From Spirochaetaceae bacterium (GTDB lineage Bacteria > Spirochaetota > Spirochaetia > Treponematales > Breznakiellaceae), in NCBI GenBank assembly GCA_031255315.1, contig JAIRSS010000172.1, forward strand, positions 1 to 7,053: a DNA stretch of 7,053 bases, in the 5' to 3' direction. Positions 1-6,477 of this stretch are shown here, one piece after another. The stretch's first letter is position 1, and each line of letters starts with the position of its first letter. Position numbers and translations under genes: made by a program. The notes below the pieces were generated by a model that saw only the letters and a list, made by a program, of their open reading frames with translations, was not told the origin of the DNA and did no database searches.

Positions 1-2039
1 GTTTCCTCCATCCGCGCCAGAAGAAGCGCCCGTTTGGTTTGCAGTTCCTCAAAACCGCTGGTGTCTATTGCCGCAAGGTCTTCTTCGGTTTTGGCCCGTT
101 CCGTTTCCAAATCCTTGCAGCGCTGGATCGAAGGGAAAAGATAGCTCATCTCTACCAGGGTTTTGTAGGCCCGGCGGAAAAGCTCCTCTTCCCGGGCCGC
201 CTGGTTTTCCTGTTCCGCCGCCGCGTCATGTTCCCGGCGTAAGCGCGCCGACTCGGCGCGGAGGAAGTCCATACGTTCCACGCGGGACGAGCGGCCCAGG
301 TAATGACGGCGGCAGACTTCCTCGCGGATGCGGGACGCGGTATGGCTGGAATAAGTCATACATTCCCGGGTAACGGCCCGTGCGTAATTCTTGAGCGTCC
401 CGATATCCGCACAGATCACGTCCCCCAGGATATAATCGATGTACATCCTGGCATAGACCGAATCGGTTTTGACAAGAGATGCCAGGGAATTCTCCCGGGA
501 CCTGGCCCCCCGCATCTTTTCCAGATTGGGCAAAAACGCTCCCGCCACCGAACGGGGAAGGCGGTCGTAAATTTCCAGGGCGCTCTGAAACTGGCCGGGC
601 TGTACCAGCACCGCGAAACGGAGGGTGTTAAGCCAGCCTTCCACCGCGTCGGTCCAGGCAGGGTCGCTTACTTCCGCCAGGTCCGCAAGAAAATGCGCGG
701 TAATACCCGCTTCTTCCAGAGCCTTTCTGAGCAGGGTCGGCGGCTCCGGGTAGCGGGGTATGCCCTTTTCCAGATCCGTCAGTTCCGCCAGGGTATCGTT
801 CAGTTTAAGCCTGAGTTCCTCTTTTCGCCGCCGGGCATCGTCTTTCCCGTTTCGTTTCTCTCTTTCCCCGGCTTCCGCCAGGGCTATGCCCGCTTCAGGA
901 TTCTCTTCCAGAGAACAGCCCAGGAGGGCCTCGCACTGGGAACGGTAGAGCCGGTATTTTTCCGCCTTTCGCGTCTCTTCGGCAAGTTCCGCCTTTATCC
1001 GGTCCAGCTTCTCCGCCGTGCGGCGGTAGAGATTGTGCGCGTCATTCAGGGCAAGGGCGGTTTCGGTTTCCTGCCGTTCGTGGTCCAGCTCAAAACGGGC
1101 AGTCTTGAGGGCGGCAATTTCCTTTTGCAGAAATTCCAGTTTCTTTTCAAGTTCATCATGCTTCTGTTCAAGATCGGCCTTTCGTTTTCCTTCCATGGTC
1201 TTTTCAATGACCATCTTGAGATATCCCTGTTTGAGGATGAAGCCGCTGTAATTGCGCCACTCCGCCGCCTTGAGGGTAATTTGCCTGAGCGCGTCGATGC
1301 GGAGCATCGCGGCCCTGGCTTCCCGGTCCGCTTCCTTGTAGCTTTCCAGGTTGGCCTTCATTATGGAAATCTCCACCGGCCTGTCTTCCAGAATATAATC
1401 GCAGACGAATTTATCCACCGATACAAGTGGAGTAAAGCTGACCGACCTCGTGAAGGCTTCCAGGTAAGGATTGTACTGCGCGAGCCTGCGCCACACACCA
1501 AGACGGTTGGTGAACTCTTTAAGATAAACATTTTTTGAATCAAAAAAGCTGAACGCCCGTCCCCGGTCGTTGCGGCCCGGCGCGGAATCCCGAAACTGCC
1601 GGAAGGTCAAAAGCTCTCCGCCTTCGCCCCGTACCGCTATCGTATCGACAGGGATACTGTCGCCTGTCCAGAAATGTTCGGTAAGCCTGCTGTCCGCAAA
1701 GGCTTCCACACAGACCCCGGCGGAAAAGCCCGCGCCGTTTCCGCCTGAGAATTCCAGCATCACATGGGCTACGGCGTCGTTCCGCAGATATTCGGTAGTA
1801 TCACTGCCAATCTTGCACCGCACATACCCCACAAGGTCCCGTCCACTCTTTCTGTCTCCGGCGGCCGCGTTGAACCTGGCCTTGCGAAGATCCGCCGCCA
1901 TAGCGTACTGAATGGCGTCTACGATGGTGGACTTGCCGGACCCGTTATCCCCGGCAAAGAGGCAACGGTTGCCTATACTGATGAGTTCGTCTTCAAAGTA
2001 ATGCCACCCGACCAGGCGTATCCGTTCCAGGGTTATCAT
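1..2039 (-). CDS. jetC: JetC, SMC/MukB-like ATPase of a Wadjet system (3' end cut by window edge)
   Basis: This is the motor subunit of a Wadjet plasmid-defence SMC complex. It is expected to bind ATP, dimerise through its heads and extrude DNA loops with JetA and JetB in the cytoplasm. The N-terminus (MITLERIRLVGWHYFEDELI) leads into a Walker A, GDNGSGKST at residues 30-38, followed by DAIQYA. A further stretch (FNAAA, then RDLVGYVR, ending near residue 98) resembles the type II JetC head. A charged, Lys/Glu-rich coiled coil runs from about 225 to 425. A hinge-like globular region follows at about 427-590, including DAVEGWLNTLRFAVLV from residue 464, and a second coiled coil then begins. About 679 codons are present and the reading frame leaves the window open. 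The returning coil, the ABC signature and Walker B are not visible. The ATG lies in an ATGA overlap with the jetB stop, behind GGAGGGG. MukB/MksB condensin is the alternative, but the head sequence and gene set favour Wadjet. Confidence 0.9.
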   Translation of the reverse strand, partial: MITLERIRLVGWHYFEDELISIGNRCLFAGDNGSGKSTIVDAIQYAMAADLRKARFNAAAGDRKSGRDLVGYVRCKIGSDTTEYLRNDAVAHVMLEFSGGNGAGFSAGVCVEAFADSRLTEHFWTGDSIPVDTIAVRGEGGELLTFRQFRDSAPGRNDRGRAFSFFDSKNVYLKEFTNRLGVWRRLAQYNPYLEAFTRSVSFTPLVSVDKFVCDYILEDRPVEISIMKANLESYKEADREARAAMLRIDALRQITLKAAEWRNYSGFILKQGYLKMVIEKTMEGKRKADLEQKHDELEKKLEFLQKEIAALKTARFELDHERQETETALALNDAHNLYRRTAEKLDRIKAELAEETRKAEKYRLYRSQCEALLGCSLEENPEAGIALAEAGEREKRNGKDDARRRKEELRLKLNDTLAELTDLEKGIPRYPEPPTLLRKALEEAGITAHFLADLAEVSDPAWTDAVEGWLNTLRFAVLVQPGQFQSALEIYDRLPRSVAGAFLPNLEKMRGARSRENSLASLVKTDSVYARMYIDYILGDVICADIGTLKNYARAVTRECMTYSSHTASRIREEVCRRHYLGRSSRVERMDFLRAESARLRREHDAAAEQENQAAREEELFRRAYKTLVEMSYLFPSIQRCKDLETERAKTEEDLAAIDTSGFEELQTKRALLLARMEE

Positions 2040-2656
2040 GTATCCGTCCCCTCCGGAGTATCCGCGCCGTCTCCGCCTGTCCTGCCGCCCATAGAGTTGA
2101 GGAGTTCATCGAGGCTGTCTTTATTGACGCTGACCGCCAGACTTGGATAAAGGATGATAAGGCCCTCCGCGTCCGAAGGATCCGAAGAGAGGACTTCAAT
2201 GAGTTTATGGGCCTGAAGCCGCCGCAGGATTTCTTCAAGGCGGGTCTTCTTCAAATTGCCGTTGGTCATGGCATCGTACTTCTGGGTAAAATCGAGAACC
2301 GTCACCGAAGGAAAACTGGTCAGGGAAAGCTCGGTGCGCTTTTCTTCATAGAGGAGACGGAACACCAGCAGCGCGCAGGTTTCCTCCCGGCCAAGCCGCA
2401 ACCTGGTACTGCCTCCGCCCCGGAAGGCGATCACCCCCAGGCTTTCATCCTTGACGATCCCCGCGTCCATGCAGGAAAACCACGCGTCATAGACGGGGAT
2501 GTTGCGGATGGCAAAATCGTAGAGTTCTTCCTCCTGTTCCCTGCCGCGGATAATAAAGGTCCTGGAAAGCAGCATGTGGAGGCTTGCCTTAAAAAGATCG
2601 AATTCGCCGTCCGTAAGCTCCGCGATTCGGGAGATGTATTCTATTTCGCTTCTCAT
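2036..2656 (-). CDS. jetB: JetB, MukE/MksE-like winged-helix subunit of the Wadjet complex
   Basis: A 206-residue acidic, helical protein in the jetB position between jetA and jetC. MukE-type subunits bind the kleisin and DNA and regulate the SMC heads. Visible features are an N-terminal helical segment (about 5-32), a Tyr/Phe-rich middle (YDAWF at 56-60) and a beta/turn stretch around 75-90. A helix (LLVFRLLYEEKRTELSLT) follows at about 97-113. A second winged-helix-like region, with NLKKTRLEEILRRLQAHKLIEV at about 134-155, ends in a hydrophobic strand, LIILYPSLAVSV (166-177). This looks like the type II JetB family, which I believe is DUF6063, but I assign it by size, architecture and position rather than by a strong motif. 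The Gly/Asp/Thr-rich tail (190-206) is probably disordered. The start overlaps the jetA stop (ATGA) and has GGAG 6 bases upstream; the stop overlaps jetC in the same way. Confidence 0.82.
   Translation of the reverse strand: MRSEIEYISRIAELTDGEFDLFKASLHMLLSRTFIIRGREQEEELYDFAIRNIPVYDAWFSCMDAGIVKDESLGVIAFRGGGSTRLRLGREETCALLVFRLLYEEKRTELSLTSFPSVTVLDFTQKYDAMTNGNLKKTRLEEILRRLQAHKLIEVLSSDPSDAEGLIILYPSLAVSVNKDSLDELLNSMGGRTGGDGADTPEGTDT
2048..2054 (-). promoter_or_regulatory. Shine-Dalgarno of jetC
   Basis: GGAGGGG on the minus strand sits 8 bases before the jetC ATG and inside the end of jetB. It supports the ATG at 2039 as the true start and gives jetC its own ribosome entry in addition to coupling through the ATGA overlap. 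Confidence 0.7.
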
Positions 2657-4203
2657 CCCTTTCTCCGCAGGACAATATCCGGAACCGCGTATTTTTCGGT
2701 CTCAATCCGCCGCCGCACGGTTTCTTCCAATTTATAGCTGAAACTCCGGGGACGGGAATCGGCATAGAGGACGCTGTAAATAAAACGTTCAAAAGAATGT
2801 TCATCTTCGATTAATTCCCGTGACGTGAGCAGCCGCTTTTCTCCCCCCAGTTCATCAAGCCACACGCTGATCTTGTCGGGACTCAACTGCCGGCGCAGGC
2901 GGCGAAACAGATCTTCTTCCGCCTTCTTCCGTCCTTCCGCGTCAATCTCCGGGCGAAACCCTTTTCCCGGCTGTACCGCCTCCCGTTTATACCGGCGGTA
3001 CAAGGATTCCGGGGCGATGGTTCTGACGCCGTAAAGATGGTGGGGCAGTTTAAGATAGAGGCTGCCGGCGGCGTCTTTGCCGGCGTAGAGTTCCCGCACC
3101 AGGGCACCCAGCTTTCCCGCCAGGGTAGAATCCGGTTCAAGGAGGGCCTTTATCCGTTCAATACTGGAGCGGGCGTAGAGCATGTTCCGGCGGTCTATGT
3201 CGTCCAAAAGGGGATCCACCGCCTTAAGGGTATCCCGTATTTCTTCCAGCAGCGTGATAAGCCGTCCCCGGCTTTCTTCCTGAGTTTGGGCACTTATCCG
3301 GGAATACTTGCGGGCGCTCCCGTCGAGCCATTGTTCATCGCCCAGCAGTCTTCCTACCGTTTCCTGAATCCGGGGCCGGTAACGGGAAAGGTTATCCGAT
3401 GTTTTAAGCCGCTTGTACGCGCTGTCCAGGATTTCTTCCGCGTAAATATCGTAGTGGAGATGCAGTATCCCTTTTACTTCCGCGGAAGCCGCTTCGGAAG
3501 TAAACCGGTCGTAGTGGCCTTTGATGCTTTGTGACAGCACCTTGAGGGAGTCGATGAGCGCGATAGTGGCGCTGTGGGCGTTCAACACGGCATAGTGGCC
3601 GTTTTCCTCAACCGCATCTCCGCAGAGCAGGGAATAGATCGCCACCACGTGGCTTTCGTATTCGGTTTTAAGCCCTTCGTCTACTTTCGCAAGGGCCTCA
3701 AAGAACGGGCGGGCATGGGGAGTGATATTGATGACCCGTGTATAATCGGGAAGCATCTCTTCTCCCAGCCAGCCGGCGTTGATGATCCTGCGGAGGAACC
3801 TGTTCGCCGCGGCCCGGTCGTCCTGAAAGAAAGCGCCGCCATCCGGCTCCCCGGCGGACGCGGCGCTCCCGGTTTCCCCGTTCCGGGGTTCCGGATTGGC
3901 AGGGGTGCCGCCAAAATCAAAATAGGGCGGCTCGCTGTCCTGTCCGGAGGGATTCACTCCGGCTTCACCGGCGATATCAAGGGGATCGTCATCGGAACTT
4001 TCCAAAACCAGGGATTCCCTGTGCCGGGCAAGGTAGTCCGTAAAGGAGCGGATAACCTGTTCCCGTTCCAGCTTCCCGGAGCTTTCCTGAAACAATCTGA
4101 AATAGAGTACCAGCAGGGCTGCATAATGTTCCCGGTTTGCCCGGGCCAGAGGGGAAAAGAACTGCGGGGGCAGCATAGCGAAAACACCGGAACGCGGAGG
4201 CAT
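2653..4203 (-). CDS. jetA: JetA, kleisin-like subunit of a type II-like Wadjet system
   Basis: A 516-residue protein expected to be the kleisin (MukF/MksF role) that bridges the JetC heads and recruits JetB. The N-terminus, LPPQFFSPLARANREHYAAL at 11-30, matches the opening I associate with the type II JetA family (PF18982 from memory). An N-terminal winged helix ends near residue 66 and continues at about 130-170 (RFLRRIINAGWLGEE, then DYTRVINIT), with a low-complexity insert between. The middle is helical, with HLHYDIYAEEILDSAYKRLK at 248-267 followed by the conserved-looking TSDNLSRYRPRI. A second helical block covers 305-370. The C-terminal part (about 425-516) looks like the second winged helix that would contact a JetC head. 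I kept the ATG at 4203 because VFAMLPPQFF fits the family start. Met10 is the only close alternative, and neither start has a good Shine-Dalgarno. It is the first gene of the jetA-B-C run. Confidence 0.88.
   Translation of the reverse strand: MPPRSGVFAMLPPQFFSPLARANREHYAALLVLYFRLFQESSGKLEREQVIRSFTDYLARHRESLVLESSDDDPLDIAGEAGVNPSGQDSEPPYFDFGGTPANPEPRNGETGSAASAGEPDGGAFFQDDRAAANRFLRRIINAGWLGEEMLPDYTRVINITPHARPFFEALAKVDEGLKTEYESHVVAIYSLLCGDAVEENGHYAVLNAHSATIALIDSLKVLSQSIKGHYDRFTSEAASAEVKGILHLHYDIYAEEILDSAYKRLKTSDNLSRYRPRIQETVGRLLGDEQWLDGSARKYSRISAQTQEESRGRLITLLEEIRDTLKAVDPLLDDIDRRNMLYARSSIERIKALLEPDSTLAGKLGALVRELYAGKDAAGSLYLKLPHHLYGVRTIAPESLYRRYKREAVQPGKGFRPEIDAEGRKKAEEDLFRRLRRQLSPDKISVWLDELGGEKRLLTSRELIEDEHSFERFIYSVLYADSRPRSFSYKLEETVRRRIETEKYAVPDIVLRRKG
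2663..2666 (-). promoter_or_regulatory. Shine-Dalgarno of jetB
   Basis: GGAG on the minus strand lies 6 bases before the jetB ATG, within the last codons of jetA. It fixes the jetB start at 2656 and supports coupled translation across the 4-base ATGA overlap. Confidence 0.6.
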
Positions 4204-4209
4204 GGATTC

Positions 4210-4238
4210 AAGGTATCCATCCGCAGGGGTGGTGTCAA
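4210..4238 (-). promoter_or_regulatory. Candidate sigma70-type promoter of jetABC
   Basis: On the minus strand a perfect TTGACA (4233-4238) is followed by a 17-base spacer and TACCTT (4210-4215), which matches TATAAT at only three of six positions. The -10 box ends just 6 bases before the jetA ATG, so transcription would start at or within a base or two of the start codon and give a leaderless message. The spacing is ideal but the -10 is weak. A promoter further upstream remains possible. Confidence 0.35.
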
Positions 4239-4273
4239 GGGCGGGCGCGGGACATAACAGCGTACTCGCAATG

Positions 4274-4286
4274 ACAGGTGTCCTGT
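4274..4286. repeat. Short perfect palindrome ACAGG-TGT-CCTGT
   Basis: A 5-bp inverted repeat with a 3-base centre, lying about 70 bases upstream of jetA in the divergent intergenic region. It could be a dimeric regulator site or a small hairpin. No regulator gene is in the window and no second copy was seen, so a role is only a guess. Confidence 0.25.
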
Positions 4287-4323
4287 GATTTGTAGAGTAA
4301 AAAATCGCCTTACAGCTAAAAAC

Positions 4324-4438
4324 GCAGTTTCGTCGAACCTTTGGTTCGCAGGCTGAAAGCCGCGGACTTTAATCCGAAGAAACTGCATGAGCCAACGGCT
4401 CAAGGCTGGTCCAAAACCGTGCCCCCGGCTATGCCGGG
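4324..4438. repeat. Cluster of triloop hairpins with an enclosing inverted repeat (structured element of unknown type)
   Basis: An 8-bp perfect inverted repeat, GCAGTTTC (4324-4331) and GAAACTGC (4379-4386), encloses three hairpins. These are CGAACC-TTT-GGTTCG (4334-4348), GGCT-GAA-AGCC (4351-4361) and CGGA/TCCG with a 6-base loop (4363-4376). Two more follow outside it: TGAGCC-AAC-GGCTCA (4388-4402) and CCCGGC-TAT-GCCGGG (4424-4438). Four of the five have 3-base loops. The enclosed part could fold as a four-way junction on either strand. On the minus strand the closing repeat is followed by G and five T, so it might also act as a weak terminator there. I see no tRNA, riboswitch, CRISPR or transposase association. 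It may be a dispersed REP/MITE-like repeat or a small structured RNA. Confidence 0.55.
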
Positions 4439-4489
4439 AACGTTAGCGCACAGTCAATTAGTTGTGGAACAGGCTCAATATACTAGAAG

Positions 4490-4494
4490 AGGAG
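4490..4494 (+). promoter_or_regulatory. Strong Shine-Dalgarno of the 40-aa ORF
   Basis: AGGAG lies 6 bases before the ATG at 4501, within AGAGGAGA. It is the best ribosome-binding site on the plus strand of this window and the main reason to take the small ORF as translated. Confidence 0.6.
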
Positions 4495-4500
4495 ACATCT

Positions 4501-4623
4501 ATGTACGAACAGAAAAACGCCTTTTTGGCATGGACATTATCCAGCGGTGTTGTGATTCCGCCTCTCCCGGAATCGTTTGGCCTGGTCGCCGAGACCAACA
4601 GGCAAACGGATAACAGGTTTTGA
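4501..4623 (+). CDS. Small 40-aa ORF, possible leader peptide of the envelope operon
   Basis: The ORF encodes 40 residues, from MYEQKNAFLAWTLSSGVVIP to a polar end (ETNRQTDNRF). I do not recognise it. There is no clear signal peptide, only a weakly hydrophobic stretch at residues 7-20, and no Cys or metal-binding motif. It has a strong, well-spaced Shine-Dalgarno. Its TGA stop overlaps the TTG start of the next gene as TTGA, so ribosomes finishing here could restart on the PEGA-domain gene, whose own ribosome-binding site is poor. This suggests translational coupling, with the peptide either functional or serving only to load ribosomes. It could also be the remnant of a longer gene or a chance ORF; the overlap with the next start is the strongest argument against chance. 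Confidence 0.5.
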   Translation: MYEQKNAFLAWTLSSGVVIPPLPESFGLVAETNRQTDNRF

Positions 4624-6221
4624 ACTATCGAAGCGCCCGGATCGTAACAGTGGTTTTTGTCCTCCTGACTGCCGCTGTGAGGACGGTCATGGGGGATACC
4701 CTGGAGGAGACGGAGGGACGGGGCCTGGTAGTCCGGAGCGAGCCTTCCCAGGCCGTGGTTTTTATTAATGGCATTGAGCGGGGGCTTACCCCCTTTACGC
4801 TTGAGACCATAGAGCCGGGGGAATACGGCGTCCGGCTTGTCAAGGACGGCTACCGGGAGCGCCGGATATGGGTGACCGTGCGGGAAAACCGGCGGCTTGA
4901 GGCAACCCTGAATCTGGAAGCGGTTTTGGGGATCCTGACCCTGGATATTCAGCGGAAAGCGGGAAGCCCCCCGCCGGACAGACTGGCGCTCAGACCGGAA
5001 ATTATCGTGGACGGGGAGTTGCAAAACAGCGCGGTCCTTTCCCTGCCCGTGGGGTACCGGACGGTCCGGGTCCGGGCCTTCGGCTGGGAAGAGGCCGTCC
5101 ATTCCGTGTATGTGCATCAGGAGTTTAGCCGGCGCCTCAAGGTGGAGATGCAGGCCGCCCCCTTCAACATGACCGGAGCGGAGCTGCGCCGCGTCCGGTT
5201 TAACCCGGCGAATTCCGGCTCCCTGGGAATGACGGAGATCAGTTTTAATGTGTCCGCCCCGGGCCTGGGCCGGATAGTGATAGAAAACCAGGGGGGCGAC
5301 ACGGTTTTTGCGCGGGACCTGGGGCCCTTTGACACCTGGTTCCAGTCGGTGGCGTGGAATGGCCGGAACCGGGAGGGGCAGCCACTGCCCGACGGCCCCT
5401 ACCGGGTCCTGGCGCTGCTCGAATCTCTGCCCGAGGATGGAGCGTCCAGGGCGGAACGGCGGGCTGAAATGACCGTGAACATCGACAGCTCCCTGAACAT
5501 CTACCCCCTTGCGTCCTCGGCGCTTGTTTCCGGGCTGTTTTTCAGCCCCCTGCCGGATCTCGGACCCCGGGGCTCCTTTCAAGTGGACGGGACCCTGCTC
5601 TTCGGCAGCGCGGTTGCGGCGGGAGACCTTTGGAGCGCCCTTCCTTTCGCGGCGGCGCTGCGGTTTTCCCCGGCGGACAATTTCGAGATAACCGGGGCGA
5701 TAAACATAACCCCCTATTTTGCAACGAGCGCGGCAAGCTCCCTGGGGGGAAGCGTCAAATGGGCCTTCGCCAAAGCCGGGGCCGGTCCGGGCGCGGCGGC
5801 GGCGCTTTCCTATGCCTGGGCTAACGAGGGGACCCTTACCCCCTTTGGAGCCCCCGTCGGCCTCGCCCTGTCCCTGCCCCTTTCCTGGCGCCTGGGGGAG
5901 GCCGTCTCGCTGGCGCTCAGTCCCGGGGTGTTCTGGACCGGCGAGGAGGGTTATCCCGCGGAGGCCGCGCCCCGGCTCCTCCTTTCCGGGGGGCTGCTTT
6001 TCCGGCGGACGGTCTTTACGGCGGGGCTCTCCCTACAGGGCCGTTTGCGTATCGCCGGCGCCGGAGGGGAAGGCCCCCGGTTCGGCCCCCTCATGGCTGC
6101 CGCTGAAATACGCTTCTTCCCTCCCCCCTCGAACCTGGTCTTCTCCCTGACAGGAGGAGGCTGGGCGGAGGGCGGACGCGGGGGCGGCTTTGGGGGGATT
6201 GGAATCGGACTGATCTATTAA
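4620..6221 (+). CDS. Secreted PEGA-domain protein with FlgD-Ig-like module and predicted outer-membrane beta-barrel
   Basis: A 533-residue envelope protein of unknown specific role. Residues 1-25 form a signal peptide: a basic start (NYRSAR), a hydrophobic core (IVTVVFVLLTAAV) and likely cleavage after VMG. A PEGA domain spans about 36-100, with the typical VFINGIERGLTPFTLETIEP core and KDGY turn. A second, divergent PEGA-like unit follows at 103-176 (VDGE, LPVGYRTVRVRAFGWEEAV). Residues 195-268 resemble the FlgD Ig-like fold (NPANSGSLGMTEISFNVSAP, then WNGRNREGQPLPDGPYRV). From about 300 to the end, alternating hydrophobic strands with Gly/Ala-rich turns finish on GIGLIY. The terminal aromatic residue is typical of BAM-inserted barrels. 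The TTG start is chosen because an in-frame stop lies just upstream at 4611 and the next candidate, GTG at 4650, would cut off the basic region of the signal peptide. The domains suggest a periplasmic or surface structural or binding role. Confidence 0.85.
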   Translation: MNYRSARIVTVVFVLLTAAVRTVMGDTLEETEGRGLVVRSEPSQAVVFINGIERGLTPFTLETIEPGEYGVRLVKDGYRERRIWVTVRENRRLEATLNLEAVLGILTLDIQRKAGSPPPDRLALRPEIIVDGELQNSAVLSLPVGYRTVRVRAFGWEEAVHSVYVHQEFSRRLKVEMQAAPFNMTGAELRRVRFNPANSGSLGMTEISFNVSAPGLGRIVIENQGGDTVFARDLGPFDTWFQSVAWNGRNREGQPLPDGPYRVLALLESLPEDGASRAERRAEMTVNIDSSLNIYPLASSALVSGLFFSPLPDLGPRGSFQVDGTLLFGSAVAAGDLWSALPFAAALRFSPADNFEITGAINITPYFATSAASSLGGSVKWAFAKAGAGPGAAAALSYAWANEGTLTPFGAPVGLALSLPLSWRLGEAVSLALSPGVFWTGEEGYPAEAAPRLLLSGGLLFRRTVFTAGLSLQGRLRIAGAGGEGPRFGPLMAAAEIRFFPPPSNLVFSLTGGGWAEGGRGGGFGGIGIGLIY

Positions 6222-6228
6222 GTATAAT
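6199..6228 (+). promoter_or_regulatory. Candidate internal promoter for the 80-aa membrane protein gene
   Basis: TTGGAA (6199-6204, four of six matches to TTGACA), an 18-base spacer and a perfect TATAAT (6223-6228) straddle the end of the PEGA-domain gene. The -10 ends 6 bases before the ATG at 6235, which would make the transcript leaderless. No Shine-Dalgarno is visible before that ATG, which fits. TATAAT could also be chance in a short AT-rich junction. Confidence 0.35.
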
Positions 6229-6234
6229 AAGCCG

Positions 6235-6477
6235 ATGAAACTGACGCGGATCCATCTTCTGCGAATCGCCGCAGGTCTTGGAATTTTTCTCATCGTCTAC
6301 GGCTTCTTCCGGCATTTTTCCGGCATTGAGGTTGACGAAGGGCTTGAAAAGATGATGATTGACGGCGTTGTCCTTGCTTCCCTGGGGCTCTTTGTCTACA
6401 GTCGGAAGCTCGCCGCGGATGAAAAGAAAGAACGGGAGCGCGGGGAAAACGCCTCGGCGGATGAAAACAAGCCATGA
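6235..6477 (+). CDS. Small two-helix inner-membrane protein, function unknown
   Basis: An 80-residue protein with two predicted membrane helices, at about 8-25 (LLRIAAGLGIFLIVYGFF) and 42-56 (GVVLASLGLFVYS core). A short acidic linker (IEVDEGLEK) joins them, and the C-terminal tail (57-80) is strongly charged and rich in Lys, Glu and Asn. The basic N-terminus and the tail both probably face the cytoplasm, leaving the linker outside. I do not recognise a family. It starts 13 bases after the PEGA-domain gene with no visible Shine-Dalgarno, and its stop overlaps the next gene as ATGA. This places it in one transcription unit with the PEGA-domain protein and the lipoprotein, so an accessory role in the envelope is a reasonable inference. 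Confidence 0.75.
   Translation: MKLTRIHLLRIAAGLGIFLIVYGFFRHFSGIEVDEGLEKMMIDGVVLASLGLFVYSRKLAADEKKERERGENASADENKP

Noticed and set aside
303..1538. A 411-codon open frame on the plus strand
   Set aside because: It lies wholly antisense to jetC in exact codon register, so it stays open merely because jetC rarely uses TTA, CTA and TCA codons. Its translation has no recognisable domain and no Shine-Dalgarno, whereas the jetC frame has clear SMC motifs.
3574..4257. A 227-codon plus-strand open frame opposite jetA
   Set aside because: It is a shadow of jetA; the opposite strand encodes a protein with family-level similarity to JetA and this frame has no domain or ribosome-binding site.
4324..4386. 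A possible tRNA: an 8-bp closing stem with three internal arms, and GGTTCGAC on the minus strand resembling a T-loop
   Set aside because: The GGTTCG lies in a 6-bp stem with a 3-base loop rather than a 7-base T-loop. There is no 7-base anticodon loop and no D-arm consensus, and the overall length is short.
4462..4484. TTGTGG with TATACT as a promoter for the 40-aa ORF and PEGA-domain gene
   Set aside because: The spacer is only 11 bases and the predicted start would fall inside the Shine-Dalgarno of the small ORF, removing it from the message.
4204..4500. CRISPR array, integron attC site, or insertion sequence in the intergenic region
   Set aside because: The hairpins are not repeats of one another, there are no regular spacers, the GTTRRRY-type core is not matched, and no transposase or integrase frame is present.
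4458..5582. A 374-codon minus-strand open frame opposite the PEGA-domain gene
   Set aside because: Its translation is low in motif content and rich in Pro, Gly, Arg and His, as expected for antisense GC-rich sequence, while the plus strand encodes a signal peptide, PEGA and Ig-like domains.
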